Positions 10,438 to 20,078 of a stretch of 64,000 nucleotides of DNA are shown here, piece after piece. Position numbers and translations under genes: made by a program. The DNA is taken from contig NZ_JAPZVQ010000003.1 in assembly GCF_027622945.1 (NCBI RefSeq), positions 129,626-193,625 on the forward strand, in the 5' to 3' direction. The notes beneath the pieces are model-generated. The model did not search any database. It saw nothing but the letters and a program-made list of their open reading frames with translations, and was not told where the DNA came from. Each line of letters starts with the position of its first letter. The first letter of the stretch is position 1. This DNA comes from Glycomyces lechevalierae (GTDB lineage: Bacteria; Actinomycetota; Actinomycetes; Mycobacteriales; Micromonosporaceae).

Positions 10438-11199
10438 TTACCGGGTGAGGACCGACGCGGCGGCCGGGTGCGTCTCGACCTCTACGACCTCGGTGCCGTC
10501 CTCGGCGGTCACGGTCGTCCCCGCTCCGGCGTCGGCGCTCGGGCCGCCTGCCGGCGGTGCGCCGACGACCACGGTCACGGGCTTGCCGTCGGAGTCGACG
10601 ACCGGCCGGCCGGAACCGTCGGCGACGCCGACCGTGTCACCGAGCTCGGGCATCTCGGTCGGGGCCTCCATGCCGCTGAACGAGTAGTCGGGCAGGTAGT
10701 GTGCGCCCGACCAGACCGCCCCGCCGAACCAGTTGTTGTTCCACACGTAGCCGACGCCGTTGGTGGCGTAGTAGCTCGATCCGCAGATCGGCTGGCCGAT
10801 CATCCGGGCCTGGATGGCCAGTTCCGTCGAGGTGGTGTCGTTGTAGACCCAGTCGGTCTGGTCGCACAGGTACCAGTAGGTGCCGAGCCATACGTACGTC
10901 TCGATCTTGGCGCTGATGTAGCCGGCCGGTCGATCGAGCCCCCAGGCACACGGGTAGGCGCCCGAGGGCGTCGCAAGGACCGTGGAGGCGTCGATGTCGA
11001 CGCGCGCGTACCCGTTGCCATCGCCGTGCGAGACTTCGGAGCGGTCGAAGACGCAGAGGTCGTTGCTACGGTACGTGAAGGCCTCCTGGTACACGTAGTG
11101 CGCGGCCGCCGGGGACGCGCCGATCAGGATCAGGGCCAGGGTGCCCGCGGCGGCCGCGAGCAGCGACCGCACGAGCGAGGTTCGAACCCGATTGCTCAT
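10438..11199 (-). CDS. Secreted protein of unknown function
   Basis: 253 residues starting at the ATG at 11199, which has a GGAAAGGAA ribosome-binding site. An Arg-containing n-region, a hydrophobic core (LLAAAAGTLALILIGAS) and an AxA site (SPAAAHY) form a clear Sec signal peptide. The mature part, about 150 residues, is rich in Tyr, Trp and Asn and carries four Cys (in DLCVFD, PCAWGL, LCDQTD, ICGSSY), likely two disulfides. The C-terminal third is a low-complexity Gly/Pro/Val/Asp stretch. I do not recognise a family; an extracellular structural or inhibitory role is possible but unproven. Confidence 0.75.
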   Translation of the reverse strand: MSNRVRTSLVRSLLAAAAGTLALILIGASPAAAHYVYQEAFTYRSNDLCVFDRSEVSHGDGNGYARVDIDASTVLATPSGAYPCAWGLDRPAGYISAKIETYVWLGTYWYLCDQTDWVYNDTTSTELAIQARMIGQPICGSSYYATNGVGYVWNNNWFGGAVWSGAHYLPDYSFSGMEAPTEMPELGDTVGVADGSGRPVVDSDGKPVTVVVGAPPAGGPSADAGAGTTVTAEDGTEVVEVETHPAAASVLTR

Positions 11200-12234
11200 C
11201 GGTATTCCTTTCCCCAGGGGAGTGTCGCCCTGGAGATCCGATCCTGCTCGCGCGGGGGCGGACGCGGCGGGATCCGAACGAAACCGAACGACCGGAGGGG
11301 AGAGTTCGCTCGGCGTTTCCATCCATAGTGGGATGAGGCTGCTTGTCGGAGCGGCGGCTGGGCGGCTTTCTGTTCGGAGTCGGGTTGCGGTTCAGGCGGG
11401 CGGCGACGAAGAGGCTGTGGATCGGGCGGGTCGGATGGCGGGATGTGGGTTTGTTTTGGGGTGGGCGACACTTCCGACCGCGGGGGCCGGTGTTGGCTGT
11501 TCCCTTGGGGCGCAGTGGGGTTGGGGCGAATGTGAGGGTCTTATACCCCTGTGGGTGATGACGGTGTGGGGTGGTGCGAGGGATGATTGATGTACGCACA
11601 GGGATACGGAAAACGTACAGGTGGCGATTAGGTGCAAGCAGACTACGCCAAGCCTCTGGCCGAAACCCAAACCAGACCGATTCCGAGACCAGCGCCTTGA
11701 CGAAGCGGTGGTTTCAGTCCTCTCGTGCTATCGGGTTCCACAGCGGACCACGACCCTTTCAAAGGGGGCGTGCTGGGTGGGAGATCGTTGGTCGGGATCA
11801 CCTCGACCGCGGCAGTGCTCTGAACGAGGCACACGCTTGTTAGACCGCCAGCATGATCGGTGATGCCAGATCGGGCATTAGAGGACCCGACTCGGCAACA
11901 CCACACCCATGGCGAAACAATCCCTTCCACACTCGCATCTTTGTGGTGCGCAAGGAAGGAGCATCCCGGCCGGTACGCCACCGTGTCTCCGGGAAGCACT
12001 GCCCCACACCTTTGTTGAAGGTGCGCGGGATCGGCATTACTTCCCGTGCAAGTGAATCGGGAACGGGAGAAAAGGAAGGAGGATTCAGCCGCGTTGGACG
12101 CGGCTCCAGATCTCGCTCACTCTGGCGGGGGATCACGCTCACCCTTGAAGGGGAGTTCGTGGGCACTGCTGGTGGCGACCATGGATTCGATCCCGCTGAT
12201 CGGCGGACACCATCCCCTGAGTCTGGGAGGACAC
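11200..12234. other. 1-kb stretch without a recognisable gene
   Basis: Lower GC than the flanks and no frame with the strong third-position bias of real genes here. Short open frames exist (for example 11571-11843 + and 11643-11999 -) but lack ribosome-binding sites and family features. Small hairpins are visible at 11755-11765 (CCTTTCAAAGG) and 12007-12023 (CACCTT/AAGGTG arms). It may hold two promoters plus decayed or recently acquired DNA, or an unrecognised small RNA. Confidence 0.5.
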
Positions 12235-12855
12235 ATGACTGCGCTTATCGACCCCTCGGCCGGCAATGACTTGTCGGCGACCGGTTCGACGCCTCGCCGC
12301 GCACCTGTAGCGGGTGCCGCGATGTGCGCTGGTGCGATCGTGTTCGCCGCCATCGGTTTCCCCGGAGTCAGTGCGGCGCTGCCGCAGTCGACCGACTGGG
12401 CGGGGCTGGCGGGGGTGCTCCTGGTGCTGGCGGGGTTCCGGGTGTTCGGGCTGCGGCATCGCGCGGAGCTCGGGCGGCTCGGGGCCTGGGGGCGCGGCCT
12501 GATGACGGCCGGGCTCGTGGCGACGGCGGTCGGGTTCCTGGCGAACGCGGTCGGGCCGCTGGAGCCGGGCGGGGCCGAGGGGGTCGTGGCGATTGCAGGC
12601 GTACCTGCCTGGATGCTCTCGCACCTGGTCTACATAGGTGCGACGGTGCTCGGGGCGGCATGCCTCCGGAAGCGATCGGGTCCGCGTCCCACGGCGGTCC
12701 TGATGATCGCAAGCCTGCCTTTGCTCGTCCTCGGTGTCGCTGCCGGTTTGACCTCGGGTGAACCGGCCTCGGGCTACATCACATGGGCCGCAACCGAGGG
12801 GCAGGCCGGGTTGGTCTGGTCGCTGATCGGCTTCCGACTCTGCCGCCGGGGCTGA
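12235..12855 (+). CDS. Multi-span membrane protein, unknown function
   Basis: 206 residues from the ATG at 12235, chosen because CTGGGAGGACAC supplies a strong ribosome-binding site. A polar 30-residue N-terminus is followed by about six hydrophobic segments separated by short loops with positive charges (FGLRHRAELGRL, CLRKRSGPRP, FRLCRRG at the very end). No catalytic motif or family name is evident. It converges with the N-acetyltransferase gene with no spacer between stop codons. Confidence 0.7.
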   Translation: MTALIDPSAGNDLSATGSTPRRAPVAGAAMCAGAIVFAAIGFPGVSAALPQSTDWAGLAGVLLVLAGFRVFGLRHRAELGRLGAWGRGLMTAGLVATAVGFLANAVGPLEPGGAEGVVAIAGVPAWMLSHLVYIGATVLGAACLRKRSGPRPTAVLMIASLPLLVLGVAAGLTSGEPASGYITWAATEGQAGLVWSLIGFRLCRRG

Positions 12856-13719
12856 TCAGACCGAGGCCTGCTTCGCGGCCGCGTCTTCCGCGAGCTTCCG
12901 TTCGTGCTGCTCGAGCGCCTTCGCCCAGAGCTGCTGGATCTCGGTGTCGCTCAGCGTCAGGTTGAAGCGGCCGCGCAGTAGTGCGGCGAAGTCGGCCGGG
13001 TCGGCCACGACGCGGACCGACTTGCCTTCCGGCAGTTTCGGGTCGTGGACCGTGAGGGTGCGGGCGCGCAGGACCCAGATGTCGGTCTCGCCGGGGTTCT
13101 GCACCGTCAGGGTCTTCACGAACGGCGACTCGGGGGAGGTCGAGAGCTCGGTGCACCTCGCCTCGAACTCGGCGACTTCCCGGCGGTCGAGGGTGAAGTC
13201 GAAGGTCAGGTTGGTGACGCGAGGGTCGATCGAGCAGCGCCACTCGTCATTGCCGATGCTCCACACCCCGAAATTGAAGGGCCCGACCCGGTAGCTGCCG
13301 TTGCGGATCGGCAGCGGATCGCGGAAGCCCGTGCCGATGCCCGCGTCAGCCAAGTACTGGTCCCCGTTGGGGAAACGCACCACGAGCGGCATGTGGTTCC
13401 ACCAGTTGCCGTCGCCCTCGGTCTCGCGGGCGACTCCGCCGAGGACGCGGCGCACGTCGAAGCCCATGGCCTCCAAGGCGTACGCGAGCGTCCCGTTGTG
13501 CTCGTAGCAGTACCCTCCCCGCCCGCCCTCGACCAGCTTGGCGTACAAGGAGTCCGCGTCGAGCCGCAGCGGCCGGCCGAGCTGGATGTCCAGGTTCTCG
13601 TAGGGCATCGCGTCGATGTGGGCGCGGTGGATCCGGCGCAGCGCGTGCAGCGTCGGTCGCCTCGGGGCCCTGATCCCGACGCGTTTGAGATAGGCCGCGA
13701 GCTGCGAGGAGTCGAACAC
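12856..13719 (-). CDS. nat: Arylamine N-acetyltransferase (NAT)
   Basis: 287-residue cytosolic enzyme that moves acetyl from acetyl-CoA to arylamines or hydrazines. The Cys-His-Asp triad is readable: Cys71 in GGYCYEHN, His109 in WWNHMPLV and Asp125 in LADAGIG, with RxxPYENL (residues about 35-43) also conserved. Some actinobacterial NATs act in secondary-metabolite amide formation, but no biosynthetic cluster is nearby, so a detoxifying or general role is likely. I place the start at the GTG at 13719 because the protein then begins like other family members; the reading frame continues upstream without similarity. An out-of-frame ATG lies just before it, so the start is not fully certain. Confidence 0.87.
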   Translation of the reverse strand: MFDSSQLAAYLKRVGIRAPRRPTLHALRRIHRAHIDAMPYENLDIQLGRPLRLDADSLYAKLVEGGRGGYCYEHNGTLAYALEAMGFDVRRVLGGVARETEGDGNWWNHMPLVVRFPNGDQYLADAGIGTGFRDPLPIRNGSYRVGPFNFGVWSIGNDEWRCSIDPRVTNLTFDFTLDRREVAEFEARCTELSTSPESPFVKTLTVQNPGETDIWVLRARTLTVHDPKLPEGKSVRVVADPADFAALLRGRFNLTLSDTEIQQLWAKALEQHERKLAEDAAAKQASV

Positions 13720-13899
13720 CCCTCGACCATAGCGCGAGACGCCGCCGCAGGTAGCGGTCCCGATGGTTGCGATACGGGAATGATGTTGCGGGACTGGGGG
13801 TTCGCCGCGCCTGGGACCGCGCGCGTCGGGCGCGTGTGGGATAGTCTCCACAGCTTGCAGACTCTGCTCCCGAAACTGCCCTTGAATGGAGTCCCCACT

Positions 13900-14730
13900 A
13901 TGGTCATGGGCCCGACCCACGCCATGTCCGGTGCCGCCCTGTGGCTCGCGGGCTCGGCGGTCGCCGACATCGCGTTCGGCATCGACCAGTCCTCCGCCGA
14001 ACTCGTCGTCGGCACCATCGTCGCCGCCGGCGCCGCGCTCTACCCCGACATCGACTGCGCCGGCAAGGTGACCGAGAACAAGGGCGGGTCCACTGTGGCC
14101 CGATCGTTCGGCGTCGCCTCACTGTTCGTGGCCGAATGCGTCGAACGCCTCTGCTACTGGTTCTACCTCCTCACCAAGTCCAAGAAGGACAAGAAGCGGA
14201 AGAACGGGCACCGCACCTTCACCCACACCGCCGTCCACGCCGCCCTCGTGGGCACCGGCACCGGGTTCCTCGCCGCCCAGTTCGGGAAGCCCGCCGTCAT
14301 CGCGATCCTGTTCGTGCTCACCGGTCTCGCCGTGCGCGGCCTGCTCGCCGAGACCGTGGAGAAGAAGGGCTGGGTCGTCACCACCGGCGTCGCCCTCGCC
14401 GCCTCCTACGGCATGTACCGCTTCCTGCCCGAAGGCCGCGACTACTGGATCCTCGGCCTCGCGATGGGCATAGGCTGCTTCATCCACATCCTGGGGGACA
14501 TGATCACGAAGATGGGCTCGCCCCTGTTCTTCCCGATCCCGATCCAGGGCCGCCGCTGGAGGGACATCGGCCTGCCCAACAAGATCGCCCTCCGCGCCGG
14601 CGGCAAGGAGGAGAACCGCATCCTCCTGCCCGTGCTCACCGTCCTCGTCGTGATCGGCATGCTCTACAACGTGCCCGAGGTGCAGCACCTGATCTTCGAC
14701 ACCAGCACCGGCCAGGGCGCCGCCGAATAA
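13900..14730 (+). CDS. YdjM-type membrane-bound metal-dependent hydrolase
   Basis: 276-residue inner-membrane protein. Family metal-ligand motifs are present: GPTHAMSGA at the N-terminus, LYPDIDCAG, HRTFTHTAVH, and CFIHILGDMIT. These match the YdjM/DUF457 group of LexA-regulated membrane hydrolases, whose substrate is unknown. Several hydrophobic spans separate the motifs and a basic cytoplasmic loop (KSKKDKKRKNGH) is prominent. The ATG at 13900 follows a TGGAGTCC ribosome-binding site. A further ATG (MVMGP) two codons later is also possible. Confidence 0.82.
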   Translation: MVMGPTHAMSGAALWLAGSAVADIAFGIDQSSAELVVGTIVAAGAALYPDIDCAGKVTENKGGSTVARSFGVASLFVAECVERLCYWFYLLTKSKKDKKRKNGHRTFTHTAVHAALVGTGTGFLAAQFGKPAVIAILFVLTGLAVRGLLAETVEKKGWVVTTGVALAASYGMYRFLPEGRDYWILGLAMGIGCFIHILGDMITKMGSPLFFPIPIQGRRWRDIGLPNKIALRAGGKEENRILLPVLTVLVVIGMLYNVPEVQHLIFDTSTGQGAAE

Positions 14731-14876
14731 TCGCGGTCTGCGCAGCGGACGGCGCGAGGTAGACTCGACCGGTTGCCGGAATCGGGACACCTGCCATGTA
14801 TGGCCGGGTGGACCTGGATTCCGGCCAATCGTCGTGCCTCGAGCACAGCCGAACCCGGAACCTCGCAGGAGTCCGC

Positions 14877-17800
14877 ATGTCCGAAGGCCGATCCGTTCCG
14901 AAACTCGCGAGCCTGCTCACGGCCGTCGCGAAGGCGCCCAAGCTCGCCCGCATCGCCGAGCTCGCCGCGTCCTCCGACCGTCCCGTGGACGTCGTCGCCG
15001 TGCCCGGCGCGCGCCCCCTCGCGCTCGCCCAGGCCGCGACCAACGCGCGCGGGCCCGTGCTCGCGATCACCGCGACCTCCCGCGAGGCCGAGGAGCTGGC
15101 CGAATCCCTCGCCTCCTACATCGCGGAAGAGGACATCGCGCTCTACCCCGCGTGGGAGACGCTGCCGCACGAGCGCCTCTCCCCGCGCTCGGACACCGTG
15201 GGCGCCCGCCTCGAACTCCTGCACCGCATCCACGCCGGCGACGTCCCGCGCGTCATCGTCACCCCCGTCCGAGGCGCCCTCCAGCCCCAGCTCAAAGGCC
15301 TCGGCGAACGCGAGCCCGTGCAACTGCGGCGCGGCGACGAGACCGACCTCACCGACCTCGCCGCCCACCTCGTCGACCTCGCCTACGAACGCGTCGACCT
15401 CGTCGAGAAGCGCGGCGAGTTCGCCGTGCGCGGCGGCATCCTCGACGTGTTCCCGCCCACCGCCCAGCACCCGCTGCGCCTCGAGTTCTTCGGCGACGAG
15501 GTCGACTCCATCCGCGAGTTCTCCGTCGCCGACCAGCGCTCCCTCGACGAGGCCCCCGAACTGCGCGCCGTCGCCTGCCGCGAACTCCTCCTCACCGACG
15601 AGGTGCGCGAGAAGGCCGCCGCCCTCGGCGGCACCTACCCGGGCCTCGCCGAGATGTGCGCCAAACTCGCCCAGGGCATCCCGGTCGAAGGCATGGAGTC
15701 CCTGCTGCCCGCGCTCGCCGGACCCGATGAGCTGCAACTGTTCCAGGAGGTCCTGCCCCGGGACGCCCTCGTCGTCGCGATCGAGCCCGAGCGCATCCGC
15801 AGCCGCGCCCTCGACCTCGTCGCCACCTCCAACGAGTTCCTCGACGCCTCCTGGGCGGCCGCCGCGGCCGGCGCCGAAGCCCCCGTCGACCTCGGCGCGG
15901 GCACGTTCCACGACCTCGCCGAGGCCCGCACCGCCGCGCTCGCCAAGGGCCAGCGCTGGTGGACGATCTCGCCGTTCGCCGTCGCCCCCGAAGAGGACGG
16001 GACCGCCGCGGAGCTCGCGGCCATCACCGGCGAACCGCTCCACTATGGATCAGTCTCGCCCGACGACGCGGTGACCGTGGACCTCGGCGTCACCGAGACC
16101 CCGCGCTACCACGGCAACACGCCGCAGCTCGTGGCCGACATGCAGGCCTGGACCCGCGACGGCCGCGCCGTCGCCGTGGTCTACCCGGCCCTCGGCGGGG
16201 CCGAGCGCGCCGCCGAGCAGTTGAAGGCCGAGGGCATCGGCGCGCACCTCGAGGCCGCGCCGCAGGAGTTCCGGTCCGGCGAGGTCGTCGCCTGCACCGG
16301 CACGCTCACGCTCGGATTCGTCGACCCGGCTTCGGGTCTCGTGGTCGTCACGGCCGCGGACATCGCGGGCGGCAAGGCCCTCGCGGCCCAGAAGCCGCGC
16401 AAAGGCAAGGCCGCCAAGCGCCGCGGCATGGTCAACCCGCTCGAGCTGTCCCCTGGGGACTTCGTGGTGCACGACGCGCACGGCGTCGGCAAGTACGTGG
16501 AGATGGTGCGCCGCGCGATCGGCGGGGCCGAGCGCGAATACCTCGTGATCGAGTACGCCGCTTCCAAGCGCGGCCAGCCGGGCGACCGCCTGTTCGTCCC
16601 GACCGACTCGCTCGAACAGCTCACGCGGTACGTGGGCGGCGAGCAGCCCACCGTGCACAAGCTCGGCGGCGCGGACTGGCAGAAGACGAAGCGCCGCGCC
16701 CGCAAGGCCGTGCGCGAGATCGCCGCCGAACTGATCCAGCTCTACGCGGCCCGCCAAGCGGCCGAAGGGCACGCGTTCAGCCCGGACACGCCATGGCAGC
16801 GCGAGCTCGAGGACGCGTTCCCGTACATCGAGACCCCCGACCAGATGTCCGCGATCATGGACACCAAGGCGGACATGGAGGCGCGCGTCCCCATGGACCG
16901 CCTCGTCATGGGCGACGTGGGTTACGGCAAGACCGAGGTCGCGGTGCGGGCCGCGTTCAAGGCCGTGCAGGACGGCAAGCAGGTCGCGGTCCTCGTGCCC
17001 ACCACCTTGCTCGCGAGTCAGCACTACGGCACGTTCGTGGAGCGCATGGGCCAGTTCCCGGTGAAGATCAAGCAGCTCTCGCGCTTCCAGTCGACGCGCG
17101 AGGCCGCCGAGATCCAGAAGGGCATCGCCGCGGGGGAGATCGACATCCTCGTGGGCACGCACCGGCTCCTGCAGGCCGAGACCCGCTTCAAGGACCTCGG
17201 TCTGATCATCGTGGACGAAGAGCAGCGGTTCGGCGTGGAGCACAAGGAGAAGCTGAAGGCGCTGCGCGCCGCGGTGGACGTGCTGACGATGTCCGCCACC
17301 CCGATCCCGCGCACGCTCGAGATGGCGGTGACGGGCATCCGCGAGATGTCGACGATCGCCACCCCGCCCGAGGAGCGCCACCCGGTGCTGACCTATGTGG
17401 GCGCTTGGGAGGCCAGGCAGGTCGCCGCCGCGATCCACCGGGAGCTGCTGCGCGACGGCCAGGTGTTCTACCTGCACAACCGGGTCGAGTCCATCGACCG
17501 GGCCGCGACGAGGCTGCGCGAGCTCGTTCCCGAGGCCCGGATCGCCGTGGCGCACGGCAAGATGGGCGAGGGCCAACTCGAGAAGATCATGCAGGGCTTC
17601 TGGGAGGGCGAGTACGACGTGCTCGTCTCGACCACGATCATCGAGTCCGGCATCGACATCCCGAACGCGAACACGCTCATCGTCGAACGCGCCGACCTGC
17701 TCGGGCTCTCGCAGCTGCACCAGATCCGCGGCCGGGTGGGCCGCAGCCGCGACCGGGCGTACGCGTACTTCCTGTACCCGCCGGAGCAGACGCTCTCGGA

Positions 17801-18473
17801 GACCGCGCACGAGCGGCTGGCGACGATCGCCCAGCACTCCGAGCTCGGCGCGGGCATGTACGTGGCGATGAAGGACCTCGAGATCCGCGGCGCCGGCAAC
17901 CTGCTGGGCGCTGAGCAGTCCGGGCACATCGCCGACGTCGGCTTCGACCTGTACCTGCGCATGGTCGGCGAGGCGGTGGCCTCCTTCAAGGGCGGCGCCG
18001 AGGAGCCGCCGGCGCCCGTGAAGGTCGAGCTGCCGCTCGACGCGAACATCCCGTTCGACTACGTGGAGGTCGAGCGGCTGCGCCTGGAGATGTACCGCAA
18101 GATCTCCGAGGTGCACACCGAGGCCGAGCTCGACGAGGTGCGCGAGGAGATGGAGGACCGGTACGGGCCCGCGCCCGACCAGGTCCAGACCCTGTTCCAC
18201 CTGGCGCGCTTCCGCCTCCTCGCCCGCGCGCACGGCCTCACGGACATCGGCCTGCAAGGAAAGAACCTCCGGTTCTCCACGGTCGAACTGCCCGACTCGA
18301 AGCAGCTCCGCCTCGGCCGGCACTACCCGGACGCGCACTACAAGGAGCCCGCGGGCCTCATCAGCGTCCCGCGCCCGACCACGTCGCGGATCGGCGGCAA
18401 GCCCCTGGAGGGCCTGGCGCTCCTGCAGTGGTGCGCTGACCTGGTCAAAGACATCATCCCCGAGGTCGCCTGA
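14877..18473 (+). CDS. mfd: Transcription-repair coupling factor Mfd
   Basis: 1198-residue DNA translocase that removes stalled RNA polymerase at lesions and recruits UvrA. Domains in order: UvrB-homology region (to about 420), the RNA-polymerase-interacting CarD-like Tudor domain starting at LSPGDFVVHDAHGVGKY (about 524), the RecG-like helicase core with Walker A GDVGYGKTE (about 679), DEEQ box in VDEEQRFG (about 780), SATPIPRTLEMA, the QxxGRxGR-type motif IRGRVGRSRDRAYAY, and the C-terminal TRCF domain. Length is normal. The ATG at 14877 has a GCAGGAG ribosome-binding site; the longer frame from 14796 lies in leader sequence with a TAGACT element. Confidence 0.97.
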   Translation: MSEGRSVPKLASLLTAVAKAPKLARIAELAASSDRPVDVVAVPGARPLALAQAATNARGPVLAITATSREAEELAESLASYIAEEDIALYPAWETLPHERLSPRSDTVGARLELLHRIHAGDVPRVIVTPVRGALQPQLKGLGEREPVQLRRGDETDLTDLAAHLVDLAYERVDLVEKRGEFAVRGGILDVFPPTAQHPLRLEFFGDEVDSIREFSVADQRSLDEAPELRAVACRELLLTDEVREKAAALGGTYPGLAEMCAKLAQGIPVEGMESLLPALAGPDELQLFQEVLPRDALVVAIEPERIRSRALDLVATSNEFLDASWAAAAAGAEAPVDLGAGTFHDLAEARTAALAKGQRWWTISPFAVAPEEDGTAAELAAITGEPLHYGSVSPDDAVTVDLGVTETPRYHGNTPQLVADMQAWTRDGRAVAVVYPALGGAERAAEQLKAEGIGAHLEAAPQEFRSGEVVACTGTLTLGFVDPASGLVVVTAADIAGGKALAAQKPRKGKAAKRRGMVNPLELSPGDFVVHDAHGVGKYVEMVRRAIGGAEREYLVIEYAASKRGQPGDRLFVPTDSLEQLTRYVGGEQPTVHKLGGADWQKTKRRARKAVREIAAELIQLYAARQAAEGHAFSPDTPWQRELEDAFPYIETPDQMSAIMDTKADMEARVPMDRLVMGDVGYGKTEVAVRAAFKAVQDGKQVAVLVPTTLLASQHYGTFVERMGQFPVKIKQLSRFQSTREAAEIQKGIAAGEIDILVGTHRLLQAETRFKDLGLIIVDEEQRFGVEHKEKLKALRAAVDVLTMSATPIPRTLEMAVTGIREMSTIATPPEERHPVLTYVGAWEARQVAAAIHRELLRDGQVFYLHNRVESIDRAATRLRELVPEARIAVAHGKMGEGQLEKIMQGFWEGEYDVLVSTTIIESGIDIPNANTLIVERADLLGLSQLHQIRGRVGRSRDRAYAYFLYPPEQTLSETAHERLATIAQHSELGAGMYVAMKDLEIRGAGNLLGAEQSGHIADVGFDLYLRMVGEAVASFKGGAEEPPAPVKVELPLDANIPFDYVEVERLRLEMYRKISEVHTEAELDEVREEMEDRYGPAPDQVQTLFHLARFRLLARAHGLTDIGLQGKNLRFSTVELPDSKQLRLGRHYPDAHYKEPAGLISVPRPTTSRIGGKPLEGLALLQWCADLVKDIIPEVA

Positions 18474-18507
18474 AGCACGGTCGCCTGAAGAACTTCAAAC
18501 TTATTCC

Positions 18508-18544
18508 TTGACAAGAATATTCTCCATGGGGCATATTTTTCCTC
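18508..18544 (+). promoter_or_regulatory. ArsR-gene promoter with embedded operator
   Basis: TTGACA (18508-18513), an 18-base spacer and CATATT (18532-18537) form a good housekeeping promoter. A perfect palindrome AGAATATTCT (18514-18523) sits directly after the -35 box, where a bound repressor would block RNA polymerase. The start codon is only eight bases after the -10 box, so the mRNA is probably leaderless. Autoregulation by the ArsR-type product is inferred. Confidence 0.7.
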
Positions 18545-19360
18545 ATGGAAGCAATCCTCGCCGCACTCGCCGACCCGGCCCGGTGGCGGCTCGTCAACCT
18601 GCTGGCCGAACGGCCGCGGCCGGTGGGCGTCCTGGCCGAACTGGCCGAGGCGCGCCAGCCGCAGACCACGAAGCACCTGCAGGCCCTCGAACGCGCCGGC
18701 CTCGTCGCCTCCCAGCGCAACGGCCAGCGCCGCATCTACGCGCTCCGCTCGACCCCCTTGCGGGACCTGGCGACCGCGCTCACCGCACTGGCCGAGGCCG
18801 CTGAAGGCCACGGCGGGTTCGACGCCTACGCCGCGAGCGCCGCGGCCGAACGCCTCGCGGCGACGGGCGCGGGCTGGGCCGACGGCCGCTCGTTCCGGTT
18901 CACCCGGGCCCTCCCGGCCGCCCCGGCCGAGGTCTGGCCCCACCTGACCGAGCCGGAACTGCTCGGCGAGTGGTGGGCCCCCGACGACTACCGCGTCTCC
19001 GAGCTCGTCTTCGACGCGCGGCCCGGCGGCCGGGTCGTCCTGGAGTACCGCGACATCGACGACCCGGGCACGGACGTGATCGCCGGCCGCGCCGAAGGCG
19101 AGGTCACCGCGGCCGTTCCCGATGAGCGCCTTGCCTACCGGCTCTCCCCGCTGCTGCCCGACGGCAGCGGCCCCGCCTTCACCTCCCACGTCGAGTTCGG
19201 CCTCCGGCCGACCGGCGCGGGCACGGACCTCGACGTCCACTGGCGCCTCACCGACAGCGCCGTGGACGCCGCCGACTTCGTCGCCGGCATCGAGTCCGGC
19301 TTCGGCCAAACGCTCGACAAGCTCACGACCATCCTCGAACGCAACTCCCAAGGAGCCTGA
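18545..19360 (+). CDS. ArsR-type regulator fused to an SRPBCC (AHSA1-like) domain
   Basis: 271 residues. The N-terminal 90 residues are an ArsR winged helix (LADPARWRLVNLLAER, QPQTTKHLQALERAGLVASQRNGQRRIYAL) without the CxC metal site of true metal sensors. The remaining part, from RSFRFTRALPAAPAEVWPHLTEPELLGEWW, is an AHSA1/START-like ligand-binding domain. Such fusions probably sense a hydrophobic ligand. It ends one base before the start of a RibD-like reductase, so both form an operon; the ATG at 18545 appears leaderless. Confidence 0.85.
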   Translation: MEAILAALADPARWRLVNLLAERPRPVGVLAELAEARQPQTTKHLQALERAGLVASQRNGQRRIYALRSTPLRDLATALTALAEAAEGHGGFDAYAASAAAERLAATGAGWADGRSFRFTRALPAAPAEVWPHLTEPELLGEWWAPDDYRVSELVFDARPGGRVVLEYRDIDDPGTDVIAGRAEGEVTAAVPDERLAYRLSPLLPDGSGPAFTSHVEFGLRPTGAGTDLDVHWRLTDSAVDAADFVAGIESGFGQTLDKLTTILERNSQGA

Positions 19361-19361
19361 A

Positions 19362-19961
19362 ATGAACGCTCAGCAGCACAACCGCCGCGTCGTCACCAAC
19401 ACCGCGCTGTCCCTCGACGGCCGCTACGCCAAGGCCAACCCGCTCGACATGGGCTGGGTCATGCCGTACGCCGTCTCGGACACCGCCCGCGACCACCTCG
19501 CCGCCCTGCACTCGACCGCGACCACGGCCCTGCTCGGCCGCGTCAACGCCGAAGGCTTCCTCGGCTTCTGGCCCACCGTGATCGGCGCCGAGGGCGTCGA
19601 CCCCCGCGACGAGGCCTTCGCGAAGTGGCTGGTGGAAACGGACAAGACCGTCCTCTCCTCCACACTGGACGAAGCGCCGTGGGAGCGGACCGAGGTCGTG
19701 GACAAGCCGACCGCCGAGGCGGTGGCGGACCTCAAGGACACCGAAGGCGGGGACATCCTGGTGCTCGCGAGCGCGAGCGTCATCAAGGCGCTCCTGGCCG
19801 CCGACCAGGTCGACCGGCTCGCGATCACGCTCTTCCCGGTCTTCCTCGGCGAGGGCCCGCGCCTCTTCGACGGCGAACTGCCCGAAGGACAGTGGCAGCT
19901 CGTGAGCCAGCACGCGGGCGAGGACGGCACGGTCTCGCTGGTCTACGACCGCATCCGCTGA
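19362..19961 (+). CDS. RibD C-terminal/dihydrofolate reductase-like protein
   Basis: 199-residue protein of the DHFR-like RibD-C family, probably NADPH-dependent. The N-terminus NTALSLDGRYA, LLGRVNAEGF, GGDILVLASASVIKALLAAD and DRLAITLFPVFLGEGPRLFDG are typical. Stand-alone members have no known riboflavin role and the substrate is unknown. AAGGAG lies at a normal distance before the ATG at 19362, and the gene is translationally adjacent to the ArsR-SRPBCC gene, suggesting that the regulator controls it. Confidence 0.85.
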   Translation: MNAQQHNRRVVTNTALSLDGRYAKANPLDMGWVMPYAVSDTARDHLAALHSTATTALLGRVNAEGFLGFWPTVIGAEGVDPRDEAFAKWLVETDKTVLSSTLDEAPWERTEVVDKPTAEAVADLKDTEGGDILVLASASVIKALLAADQVDRLAITLFPVFLGEGPRLFDGELPEGQWQLVSQHAGEDGTVSLVYDRIR

Positions 19962-19965
19962 ACGC

Positions 19966-19999
19966 GAGGGCCGACCGGGTCGCGACCCGGTCGGCCCTC
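19966..19999. terminator. Terminator hairpin after the RibD-like gene
   Basis: A 17+17-base perfect palindrome starting GAGGGCCGACC, so in practice a long stem with a four-base loop. It lies five bases after the stop codon and is GC-only, without a T-run. Confidence 0.8.
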
Positions 20000-20078
20000 C
20001 GCCGCGCGGCCCGCCGCGAGACGCGAACGCGCTGCTCGGAACGGGTTTGCGCGACCTGAAACGAGGTACGTTCCGAGC

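Noticed and set aside
11571-12269. Short overlapping ORFs in the 1-kb gap
   Set aside because: Weak codon bias and no start signals; not supported as genes.
16050-18338. 762-codon minus-strand frame inside mfd
   Set aside because: Antisense shadow of Mfd with no recognisable fold.
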